DNA from: Methylomagnum ishizawai
Lineage (GTDB): Bacteria; Pseudomonadota; Gammaproteobacteria; Methylococcales; Methylomonadaceae
Direction of reading: 5' to 3'
Length of the DNA: 64,000 nucleotides
Assembly (NCBI GenBank): GCA_945861705.1
Contig: CAMAVM010000006.1
Coordinates: 38,274 to 102,273 of the forward strand
Positions 57,505 through 64,000 of the stretch are shown here, in pieces. The notes under the pieces were generated by a model that saw only the letters and a program-made list of their open reading frames with translations, made no database searches and had not been told where the DNA came from. How positions within the stretch are numbered: position 1 is the first letter of the stretch; each line of letters starts with the position of its first letter. The position numbers were made by a program, and so were the translations under genes.

Positions 57505-57873
57505 TTACTTAATATCAACAGTCGCGCCTGCTTCAACAAGCAGCTTCTTAACATCTTCAGCTTCTGCTTTAGGCACACCTTCTTTGATGGTTGTCGGTAC
57601 GCCTTCAACCGCATCTTTCGCTTCTTTTAAACCCAGACCGGTGATGGTACGGACTGTTTTAATGACTGCGACCTTGTTTTCACCAAAGCTGGTCATGATG
57701 ACATCAAACTCTGTTTGTTCCTCGACCACGGCGGCAGCAGCAGTAGGTGCAGCAGCAACAGCGGTTGCTGCTGAAACGCCAAATTTTTCTTCCATTGCTG
57801 AAATTAAATCAACAATTTCCATCACAGTCATTTTTGAAACTGCTTCCAGGATGTCTTCTTGTCCAATTGCCAT
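57505..57873 (-). CDS. rplL: 50S ribosomal protein L7/L12
   Basis: Stalk protein, 122 aa, that recruits translation factors. The N-terminal dimerisation domain, the Ala-rich hinge ([16 protein letters not shown]) and the C-terminal domain ([23 protein letters not shown]) are in the normal order. It follows rplJ by 45 bp. Confidence 0.98.
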   Translation of the reverse strand: MAIGQEDILEAVSKMTVMEIVDLISAMEEKFGVSAATAVAAAPTAAAAVVEEQTEFDVIMTSFGENKVAVIKTVRTITGLGLKEAKDAVEGVPTTIKEGVPKAEAEDVKKLLVEAGATVDIK

Positions 57874-57918
57874 TGTATTTCCTCTTAATTCTTAAATATT
57901 TAACTGGTTTAGTAAAGT

Positions 57919-58413
57919 TTACGCGGCTTGTTTTTCATCTCTGACTGCAGCCAGAGTACGAGCCAACTTCTCAACAGGTGCTTTCATAACTGACATCAAC
58001 ATGCTAATGCCTTGATCACGCGTTGGTAGACGCGCTAACCGTGCCAACTCAGACGCACCATAAGACTGTCCGCCAATCGCCACTATTTTAGTGACTAGTT
58101 TGTCATGACCTTTTGAAAAATTGCTAATCAAGCGTGCCGCAGAACCTGGATCTTCCATAGAAAATGCAATCAGTAGCGGACCCACTAGCGCATCTCCCAT
58201 ACATTCAAACTCGGTTCCTGCTACCGCTCTTTTTGCCAGCGTGTTCTTTACTACGCGTACATAAACACCGGTTTCCCTGGCAGTTTTACGAAGCTCTGTA
58301 AATTCCGAAACTGTCAAACCACGGTATTCTGCTGCCACGGCAGAGTGGGCTTTGGCGGCGTATTTGGAAACTTCTTCCACAACCGCTTTTTTACCCTCTA
58401 AATTTAATGCCAC
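57919..58413 (-). CDS. rplJ: 50S ribosomal protein L10
   Basis: Stalk base protein binding L12 dimers, 164 aa. It opens MALNLEGKKAVVEEVSKYAAKAHSAVAAEYRGLTV. It is preceded by a 174 bp leader with the features of the L10 autoregulatory site. Confidence 0.97.
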   Translation of the reverse strand: MALNLEGKKAVVEEVSKYAAKAHSAVAAEYRGLTVSEFTELRKTARETGVYVRVVKNTLAKRAVAGTEFECMGDALVGPLLIAFSMEDPGSAARLISNFSKGHDKLVTKIVAIGGQSYGASELARLARLPTRDQGISMLMSVMKAPVEKLARTLAAVRDEKQAA

Positions 58414-58439
58414 AGGTGACCCCCATTATTATTTGACAC

Positions 58440-58550
58440 CTCAGTGTCTTAAACATATCCAGATGGATACCCCTACGGTTCCATTCCCTAATGAGGTTCA
58501 GGTTTCCGTCTACGCAGGAAATATTAAGTTTTTCAACTCCTGCGGTCTTT
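58440..58550 (-). promoter_or_regulatory. Probable L10 leader (autoregulatory mRNA site)
   Basis: In the 174 bp gap before rplJ a 7 bp stem (CGCAGGA / TCCTGCG, 58513-58544) is followed by GTAGACGG and further pairing regions, reminiscent of the L10 leader of other proteobacteria, where L10-L12 binds to repress rplJL. The match was made by eye. Confidence 0.55.
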
Positions 58551-58553
58551 GAC

Positions 58554-58574
58554 GGTTGTCGATTACCGACAACC
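58554..58574 (-). promoter_or_regulatory. Stem-loop immediately after rplA
   Basis: GGTTGTCG pairs with CGACAACC around a five-base loop, 14 bp beyond the rplA stop. There is no T-run after it on the minus strand, so it is more likely an RNA-processing or stability element than a terminator. Confidence 0.4.
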
Positions 58575-58587
58575 CAAAGTTCTTTTC

Positions 58588-59283
58588 TTAACTGGTGATA
58601 CTGCTAGGATCCAACCAAAGCCCAGGACCCATGGTTGAAGAAAGCGTAATTTTTTTGATATAAATGCCTTTTGCAGCAGTTGGTTTAGCCTTTTTCAAGT
58701 CTGTAAGCAATGCTTCCAGGTTTCCTTGAATGGAAGCCGCATCAAAGCTAACCTTACCGAGCGTACAGTGAATAATGCCACCTTTATCAGTACGATAGCG
58801 TACCTGACCGGACTTGGCATTTTTTACCGCAGTGGCAACGTCAGTCGTCACTGTACCTACTTTTGGATTAGGCATCAGACCTCTTGGGCCTAATATCTGG
58901 CCTAATTGACCGACAACCCGCATCGCATCTGGAGAAGCAATAACTACGTCAAAATTCATTTCGCCTTTTTTGACTAAGTCGCCTAAATCATCCATACCGA
59001 CTATATCAGCACCAGCAGCTTTAGCTGCTTCGGCATTTGCACCTTGGGTGAAAACTGCCACTCTGACGGTTTTGCCAGTTCCGTTAGGTAGTACGGTTGC
59101 GCCACGAACGTTTTGGTCAGATTTGCGAGGATCAACACCTAAATTGACGCTGACATCAATTGCTTCGCCAAACTTTGCTGTGCTGAGTTCTTTCAATAAC
59201 TGAACTGCCTCGGCAATTGAATATTGCTTGGTCTTATCGACTTTTGCCTTGACTATCTTCGCTTTTTTGGTCAACTTAGCCAT
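58588..59283 (-). CDS. rplA: 50S ribosomal protein L1
   Basis: L1-stalk protein, 231 aa, and in E. coli the repressor of the rplK-rplA operon. The block [25 protein letters not shown] is the family signature. Its ATG shares one base with the rplK stop. Confidence 0.98.
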   Translation of the reverse strand: MAKLTKKAKIVKAKVDKTKQYSIAEAVQLLKELSTAKFGEAIDVSVNLGVDPRKSDQNVRGATVLPNGTGKTVRVAVFTQGANAEAAKAAGADIVGMDDLGDLVKKGEMNFDVVIASPDAMRVVGQLGQILGPRGLMPNPKVGTVTTDVATAVKNAKSGQVRYRTDKGGIIHCTLGKVSFDAASIQGNLEALLTDLKKAKPTAAKGIYIKKITLSSTMGPGLWLDPSSITS

Positions 59284-59714
59284 TATAAGCCCTCCACATT
59301 CAGGCCCATGCTACGCGCACTGCCAGCTATCGTTTTAACGGCCGCTTCCAAAGTTGCGGCATTCAGGTCTTCCATTTTGGTTTTCGCAATTTCTTCTAAC
59401 TGAGCGACTGTTACAGTCCCTACTTTTTTGGTGTTTGGATTGCTACTACCACTTTTTAGGCCGAGTGCCTTTTTGAGAAGAATTGTTGCTGGTGGTGTTT
59501 TGGTAATGAAGGTGAAGCTACGGTCACTGTATACAGTGATAACTACCGGCAAAGGCAATCCTTTTTCGACATCTGAAGTCTTTGCGTTAAACGCTTTACA
59601 GAATTCCATGATGTTTACGCCGCGCTGACCCAGTGCTGGACCGACTGGCGGACTTGGATTTGCTTCACCTGCTTTGACCTGCAACTTGATGTATGCAGTT
59701 ATTTTTTTTGCCAT
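59283..59714 (-). CDS. rplK: 50S ribosomal protein L11
   Basis: GTPase-centre protein needed for stringent response activation, 143 aa, opening [43 protein letters not shown]. It is the site of thiostrepton action. It follows nusG after 130 bp. Confidence 0.98.
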   Translation of the reverse strand: MAKKITAYIKLQVKAGEANPSPPVGPALGQRGVNIMEFCKAFNAKTSDVEKGLPLPVVITVYSDRSFTFITKTPPATILLKKALGLKSGSSNPNTKKVGTVTVAQLEEIAKTKMEDLNAATLEAAVKTIAGSARSMGLNVEGL

Positions 59715-59763
59715 TTTTCTCTCCGATGTGGGTACAAACGCATTTCAGCTCCCCTTAGACACA

Positions 59764-59793
59764 AAAATCCCGACCTTACAAAAGGCAGGGATT
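59764..59793 (-). terminator. Weak terminator-like hairpin between nusG and rplK
   Basis: On the minus strand AATCCCTGCCTT...AAGGTCGGGATT forms a stem with a two-base mismatch, followed by TTTTTG. It may be a partial terminator for secE-nusG. Confidence 0.45.
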
Positions 59794-59844
59794 CAACAAA
59801 ATTTATGTGCGAATAACACAGATAACGGTGATTTTCAGCTTAAC

Positions 59845-60378
59845 TTAGATTTTTTCTACCTGACCGAAAGCTAACTCAACTGAGGTTGAGCGACCAAAAA
59901 TGAGTACCGATATTTTTAGCTTATTTTTTTCGTAATTAACTTCTTCAACAGCACCATTAAAGTCCTTGAATGGCCCATCAATAACTCGAACAACTTCACC
60001 CGACTCAAACAAAGTCTTTGGTCTCGGCTTATTGACACCCTCTTCCACTCTGTTAAGAATAGTCATTGCCTCTTTTTCAGAAATAGGCGCAGGCCTATCT
60101 GAAGTACCACCGATAAACCCCAATACTTTGGGTACATCTTTTACTAAATGCCAAGTCTCATCAGTCAATTCCATTTGCACCAACACGTAGCCTGGGAAAA
60201 ACTTTCTGTCACTTTTGCGCTGCTGACCCAATCGCATTTCAACAACTTCTTCGGTCGGTATCAGGATTTTTCCAAAAAACTGTTCCAATCCTTCACGTGC
60301 AATTCTTTCTTCCAAGGCTTGCTTAACTTTGCCCTCAAAGTTTGAATACGCGTGAACAACATACCAACGTAGTGCCAT
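59845..60378 (-). CDS. nusG: Transcription termination/antitermination factor NusG
   Basis: Couples RNA polymerase to Rho or to the ribosome (through S10). The product is 177 aa from the ATG at 60378 ([18 protein letters not shown]); a GTG at 60390 would overlap secE. The NGN domain is N-terminal and the KOW domain ([20 protein letters not shown]) C-terminal. Confidence 0.97.
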   Translation of the reverse strand: MALRWYVVHAYSNFEGKVKQALEERIAREGLEQFFGKILIPTEEVVEMRLGQQRKSDRKFFPGYVLVQMELTDETWHLVKDVPKVLGFIGGTSDRPAPISEKEAMTILNRVEEGVNKPRPKTLFESGEVVRVIDGPFKDFNGAVEEVNYEKNKLKISVLIFGRSTSVELAFGQVEKI

Positions 60379-60382
60379 ACCG

Positions 60383-60763
60383 TTATCCACCTTGCCCAGT
60401 CAAGAGCTGCACAGCCTTGAATAAAGCCATATCCAGCACCCACAAAATCAGACCTACAGTGAAAACCATAGCAAACACGAGCAGCGTGGTGCGACTGGTT
60501 TCTTCGCGGGTAGGCCAAACGACCTTTCTGACTTCTTGCTTGGATTCCAGGAAAAAGTTCCAAGTATTACGCCCAAGATTAGTGGTGAACATCAGACCCA
60601 AAACAACCAGAGCGACAACCAATAACCCAATAACACGGTATAAAACGGAAACTTCAGCGAAATAATAAAATGCAGCAATACCTGCAACCACAAGAAGAAC
60701 CGAAAAAACTTGCTTGACTATATCAAAAACCGGCGTTTGCTGCGCTTCCGCTTGAGTATTCAT
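60383..60763 (-). CDS. secE: Preprotein translocase subunit SecE
   Basis: Sec translocon subunit of 126 aa with three predicted membrane segments. The conserved cytoplasmic helix ([21 protein letters not shown]) precedes the essential last segment. It is the first protein gene of the block and lies 52 bp after tRNA-Trp. Confidence 0.96.
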   Translation of the reverse strand: MNTQAEAQQTPVFDIVKQVFSVLLVVAGIAAFYYFAEVSVLYRVIGLLVVALVVLGLMFTTNLGRNTWNFFLESKQEVRKVVWPTREETSRTTLLVFAMVFTVGLILWVLDMALFKAVQLLTGQGG

Positions 60764-60815
60764 GTAATGTTATTTACGAAAAGGTAATAATATTAAGTGT
60801 TTGTTATCGTCTGAG

Positions 60816-60891
60816 TGGCAGGCCAGGAGGGTCTCGAACCCCCAACCAACGGTTTTGGAGACCGCCATTCTACCAATTGAACTACTGACCT
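60816..60891 (-). tRNA. trnW: tRNA-Trp (anticodon CCA)
   Basis: The 76 nt minus-strand RNA folds into a cloverleaf with acceptor AGGTCAG/CTGGCCT, anticodon loop CTCCAAA, T arm GGGGGTTCGAGACCC-like and an encoded CCA end (60816-60818). It is upstream of secE and likely to share its promoter. Confidence 0.95.
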
Positions 60892-60918
60892 GTTTCAGAC
60901 AAACCCAAATAACCCATG

Positions 60919-60946
60919 ATTATATACCAAAAAAAGTATTAATCAA
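60919..60946 (-). promoter_or_regulatory. Sigma70-type promoter for tRNA-Trp-secE-nusG
   Basis: On the minus strand TTGATT (60941-60946) and TATAAT (60919-60924) are spaced by 16 bp, ending 28 bp before the tRNA 5' end. The 224 bp from the tRNA to the next plus-strand gene holds no gene that I can recognise. Confidence 0.65.
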
Positions 60947-61115
60947 TAATTTATACAGCAGACAAATTGAAATTTTATTACATGCCCTATTTTACTACAG
61001 TGAATAAACCATGCTTTCGTAAATGGCAGGTTTCTTTGTGGCAAAATAGCCGCATTCCTATCAAAACAGAACCGTCCTGACTATTATCGCCTGTTGCCCA
61101 ACAATCCCAAACACT

Positions 61116-61944
61116 ATGACCGCCTTACAAACCCTACTCAACGCCTACCGCGCAGCGTCCCAAACCCACCGCGAAAAAGGCACGTATTTTGAAGACCTGA
61201 TTTGCACTTATCTCCGCAATGAAGCCAGTTATAAGGACTTGTACAGCCATGTATGGACTTATGCTGATTGGGCGCATGAACAAGGCATAGATGCGCGGGA
61301 CACGGGCATAGACTTGGTGGCAAAAACCACCGGCACGGACGAGCACCACGCCATCCAATGCAAATTCTATGCAGAAGATTACCGCGTGCAAAAAAGCGAC
61401 ATTGACAGCTTCTTTACCGCATCCGGTAAAAAGCCGTTCACGCACCGGATTATCATCAGCACCACTAACAACTGGAGCGAACACGCCGAAGACGCGCTAC
61501 AGGATCAGCAGCCACCCATCAGCAAAATTGACCTTAGCGACCTTGAAAACAGCCAAATTGATTGGGTCAGCTACCAACCGCAGCAACCGCCAGCACTGAA
61601 ACCCAAAAAACAGCTACGCAAACACCAAACCGCCGCTTTAACTGGCGTAGAACACGGCTTGCAAACTGCGGTACGCGGCAAGCTCATTATGGCGTGTGGC
61701 ACGGGCAAAACCTTTACCAGCCGAAAAACTCGCCGGAAAAGGCAAGCGCGTGTTGTTTTTGGTGCCAAGCCTATCGCTGTTATCGCAGACCTTGACCGAA
61801 TGGACGCAAGAATCCACCACGCCCTTGCACAGTTTTGCCGTTTGTTCGGATAGCGATGTCGGCAAAAAGCGCAAAAAAGACGATGACATCGTGCAAACCT
61901 TTACCCACGAATTGCGCTACCCCGCCACCACAAAAAATGCTTAG
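61116..61944 (+). pseudogene. Broken 5' end of a type ISP-like restriction helicase
   Basis: The frame starts like the N-terminus of large single-chain restriction-modification helicases (LlaGI / type ISP group). A Mrr-like nuclease domain comes first, with E26, D66 (TGIDLVAK) and Q81-C82-K83 (AIQCKFY). A helicase domain begins with IMACGTGKT (CGTGKT at 194-199). Near 61722 the frame breaks: the homologous continuation (EKLAGKGKRVLFLVPSLSLL, motif Ia region) is in the +1 frame. This second frame runs to a stop at 61944 after ELRYPATT. Intact family members exceed 1500 aa, so the remaining helicase, methylase and target-recognition parts are lost. Confidence 0.72.
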
Positions 61945-62067
61945 TGTGGCAAAAATTAACACCGCACATACTTAAGACTGCTTTCTGTAATTACCAAGCG
62001 GGGCTTTTATCGTCAAGCCAGAGACATTCTGCTATAGTCATTACGCACAAACATTGGGTTATGTTCT

Positions 62068-63015
62068 ATGAGTCATGAAAACTTTTGGTTTCGTACATTG
62101 TTCAAACTAAAGCTTTATGAAGTATCGGGCGAAAGTTTTCAGCGATTGTTCATCGACATTGCCAGTTATCGCTATCCCAACTTTCAAGCAGTTGCACCTT
62201 ATGGCAATCAAGGCGATGGTGGTAATGATGGCTGGATTCCAGATGAAAACCGCTATTGTCAGGTATACGGTAAAAAGGCCAGTTCTGAAACAAATCTGCC
62301 TTATATCCTTAAGAAAGTAACGGATGATTTTGAAAAACTACAAGAAAATTGGGGTCAAATAGATTGCTATCATTTTGTTTATAACGACCGATTTGATTGT
62401 GCGCCATCACTCATTGGACAAAAGATGTTAGCTTTAACAAATCAACATGGTTTAAAAGAAGCCAGTGTATGGGATAGCCGTAAACTGGAACAGATGTTTA
62501 TGGAGTTGGACAAAGACAAAAAGGAGGCTATTTTGGGCAGTGTCCCATCGGATATTCCTGATTTTATTGATTCAAGAATGGTCGCGGAATTATTAAAGCA
62601 CTTAGCCGATAATGCTTTGCAAACCATATCGCTACTAGATGAGCAAGCGCCTGTTTTTGATACAAAAATCGAACTAAATGGATTGACGCCACCCGTGTCT
62701 ATTTATTTAAAGTCATTTTCTTACCAAACCCAAGATGTGGATGATTTTTTGAATAACCGCGAAATTGCCTTAAAACAAAGCATTGCAATGGAAATGCAAG
62801 ATATTTATAAAGAAAGTTGCACAACAATTACCGATAATGGGGATGATACAGCCAATATCCGGTATGTCTGGATGGTAGAAAAGCTCATTCCAAAACAGGC
62901 AAGGAGTCATCCACACACCCTTAAAGCCTATCGAGAAGCAGCCCAAGTCATACTCGCCAAATACTTTGAAATTTGTGACATTTATGAACATCCCAGCACA
63001 ATTACTTCCTCATAA
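62068..63015 (+). CDS. ABC-three-component (ABC-3C) system effector with restriction-nuclease-like N-terminus
   Basis: The product is 315 aa. The first 80 residues resemble a PD-(D/E)XK restriction fold: E22 in an early helix, GNQGDGGNDGW with D50/D54, then CQVYGKK (Q65, K69/K70), where a QxK is more usual. The central part is of unknown fold. The C-terminal 100 residues (YLKSFSYQ...MEMQDIY...IRYVWMVEKLIP...AYREAAQVILAKYFE) look like the shared C-terminal domain that marks ABC-3C effectors. It is followed by an overlapping small gene and an ABC ATPase, the expected order. The role is inferred: an invader-triggered nuclease. Confidence 0.75.
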   Translation: MSHENFWFRTLFKLKLYEVSGESFQRLFIDIASYRYPNFQAVAPYGNQGDGGNDGWIPDENRYCQVYGKKASSETNLPYILKKVTDDFEKLQENWGQIDCYHFVYNDRFDCAPSLIGQKMLALTNQHGLKEASVWDSRKLEQMFMELDKDKKEAILGSVPSDIPDFIDSRMVAELLKHLADNALQTISLLDEQAPVFDTKIELNGLTPPVSIYLKSFSYQTQDVDDFLNNREIALKQSIAMEMQDIYKESCTTITDNGDDTANIRYVWMVEKLIPKQARSHPHTLKAYREAAQVILAKYFEICDIYEHPSTITSS

Positions 63016-63280
63016 ACACATTCGTTTTTGCGAGTCTTTAATCGGATTAGCTGGCTGTATTCGACAATTATTAGATAAGCCGCGTACAGTAGACGATTTA
63101 TATTCAATATTAAATAGCTCAAATTCTGTTTGGCTCTATAAACCTTCTTTTGAACAAGTGGTATCTGCCGTCGTTGTATTATTCGCCATTGGTCAAATTG
63201 CCGAAACAGATAACAATAAGTTGCACCTTGTTGAGAAGCCACTGAACAAATTAAGTTCGTTCGAAATCCAGACGGGCTAA
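62984..63280 (+). CDS. ABC-3C system middle component
   Basis: The product is 98 aa from the ATG at 62984; the frame is open to 62966. The opening LLPHKHIRFCESLIGLAGCI and the later PRTVDDLYSIL and FEQVVSAVVVLFAIGQI match the small middle component (MC6-like) of ABC-three-component systems, a helical winged-helix-like adaptor. It overlaps the effector gene by 32 bp, so the two are probably translated together. Confidence 0.75.
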   Translation: MNIPAQLLPHKHIRFCESLIGLAGCIRQLLDKPRTVDDLYSILNSSNSVWLYKPSFEQVVSAVVVLFAIGQIAETDNNKLHLVEKPLNKLSSFEIQTG

Positions 63281-63308
63281 TCATCAAATGAACCAATTTA
63301 TTTCCACA

Positions 63309-63326
63309 CAACCTGAGCTTACCGAA
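63309..63326. repeat. CCTGAGC-N-CGAAGG dispersed repeat, copy 3
   Basis: ACCTGAGCTTACCGAAGG lies in the 60 bp between the middle component and the ATPase gene. It has the same core as the copies near 24200 and 26070, and places a chromosomal repeat inside this defence operon. Confidence 0.45.
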
Positions 63327-63340
63327 GGTTTCAGCCAATC

Positions 63341-63871
63341 ATGAAACTGATTGAATTATCTGCCAACAAGCCCAGTTTCAAAACCATTCGCTTTAATAGA
63401 AATGGTTTGACGCTTATTCGAGGTTCAACAAATAAAGATGCCGAGGGAAGCGGCAACGGTGTTGGAAAAACATTAGCCTTAGGTTTGGTTCATCATTGTT
63501 TAGGGGCAAATGCACAAAGCATTTTAAAAGAAAAAATACCGGATTGGGTATTTACTTTGCGTTTTGAAATCAAAGGGCAAGAACACTGCATTGAACGTAG
63601 TGGCGATGGTAATATTTTACTATTGGATAATAATAAAATTTCTTTAAAAGCCTACCGCGAATGGCTAAACAATAGCGGCGCATTTGCATTATCGGAAAAA
63701 AAAGATTTTTTAACATTCCGTTCTTTAATCAAGCGCTTTTCCCGTTATGAAAAGGAGGATTGCAACGATCCAATTAGGACAAATAAAGAACAAGATGTTG
63801 AAGCGTATTTACGTACTTTTTTCTTATTAGGTTTAGATTATGAATTCATTAACAGGCGAATTCAACTCTGA
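63341..63871 (+). pseudogene. DUF2326-type ABC ATPase of the ABC-3C system, truncated by an insertion sequence
   Basis: The frame opens MKLIELSANKPSFKTIRFNR and has a Walker A GSGNGVGKT (36-44), the N-terminal half of an SMC/RecN-like ATPase with a DUF2326-type layout. After about 173 codons it runs into the end of an IS30-like element and stops at an incidental TGA. Intact homologues are several hundred residues longer, with a coiled coil and the signature, Walker B and His switch in the missing part. The piece before the insertion could not hydrolyse ATP, so the system is probably dead unless the rest lies beyond the element and the element excises. Confidence 0.75.
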
Positions 63872-64000
63872 AGTGCAATTCTAGTATTCATGCGGCTTGT
63901 CGTTTGTCGACGCCAAAAAATACCGCATGGGGTGTTTTGTAGTTTAGCGTTTTTCGTGGTCTGTGATTAAGTTTTTGCATGACAGCCTCTACTTGACTCT
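63861..64000 (-). mobile_element. IS30-family insertion sequence, right end (continues beyond the window)
   Basis: The terminal region TTCAACTCTGAAGTGCAATT is consistent with an IS30-family end. Inside it, on the minus strand, lies the C-terminus of a transposase. The left end, the other inverted repeat and the target duplication are outside the window, so the exact boundary (about 63861) is approximate. Confidence 0.75.
63888..64000 (-). CDS. IS30-family transposase, C-terminal 36 residues (partial)
   Basis: The minus strand encodes VMQKLNHRPRKTLNYKTPHA followed by VFF and a short Arg/Gln/Ala tail to a stop. LNxRPRKTLxYxTPxxVF is the characteristic C-terminal motif of IS30 transposases. The start and the DDE catalytic part are outside the window. 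Confidence 0.85.
   Translation of the reverse strand, partial: SQVEAVMQKLNHRPRKTLNYKTPHAVFFGVDKRQAA

Noticed and set aside
60816..61115. tRNA-Trp as integration site of the 61-64 kb island
   Set aside because: The island is on the 5' side of the tRNA, no integrase is present, and no duplicate of the tRNA 3' end is seen beyond it.

Overview
The window is one continuous stretch of a gammaproteobacterial chromosome. The gene order (exbB-exbD-lpxK-ycaR-kdsB, rplU-rpmA-obgE-proB, murJ/ribF-ileS-lspA, and secE-nusG-rplKAJL-rpoBC joined directly to the str, S10, spc and alpha clusters), the lipid A and Kdo genes and the protein sequences fit that class. A methylotrophic or Methylococcales-type host is plausible, but no marker gene in the window proves it. 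The sequence has moderate GC content and is gene-dense. There is no rRNA operon and no CRISPR array.

Layout. 1-10.4 kb: housekeeping genes mostly on the minus strand (lspA, ileS, ribF, murJ; a lipoprotein hydrolase; proB, obgE, rpmA, rplU), with rpsT on the plus strand ending at a strong terminator. 10.6-20 kb: ispB; a cysC-DHH phosphoesterase pair; aas; a decayed patch with toxin-antitoxin remnants and a small membrane protein; then the tightly coupled operon exbB-exbD-lpxK-ycaR-kdsB. 20-31 kb: an MFS transporter, a REP-associated transposase (RAYT) sitting exactly between two long palindromic repeats, aroC, prmB, a small lipoprotein, ubiA, arsC-like, wrbA-DUF2069-hda, DUF3455, an SDR, an unusual CDGSH protein, a CYTH protein, a periplasmic TPR protein and a 7Fe ferredoxin.

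31.2-60.9 kb: one uninterrupted minus-strand block of translation and transcription genes, from tRNA-Trp and secE through nusG, L11-L1-L10-L12, RNA polymerase beta and beta prime, S12-S7-EF-G-EF-Tu, the S10 and spc clusters and secY to rpoA-rplQ. Visible control elements are sigma70-like promoters before tRNA-Trp and rpsL, an L10-leader-like region, an rplL-rpoB attenuator hairpin, a hairpin before rpsM, and a shared bidirectional terminator with the ferredoxin gene.

61.1-64 kb: a small accessory region of damaged defence genes on the plus strand. It holds the front end of a type ISP-like restriction helicase (frameshifted and truncated). Behind it is an ABC-three-component (ABC-3C) conflict system: a restriction-nuclease-type effector, a small middle component and a DUF2326-type ABC ATPase. 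The ATPase gene is cut about 170 codons in by an IS30-family insertion sequence that runs off the end of the window. This island is the most interesting part of the window.
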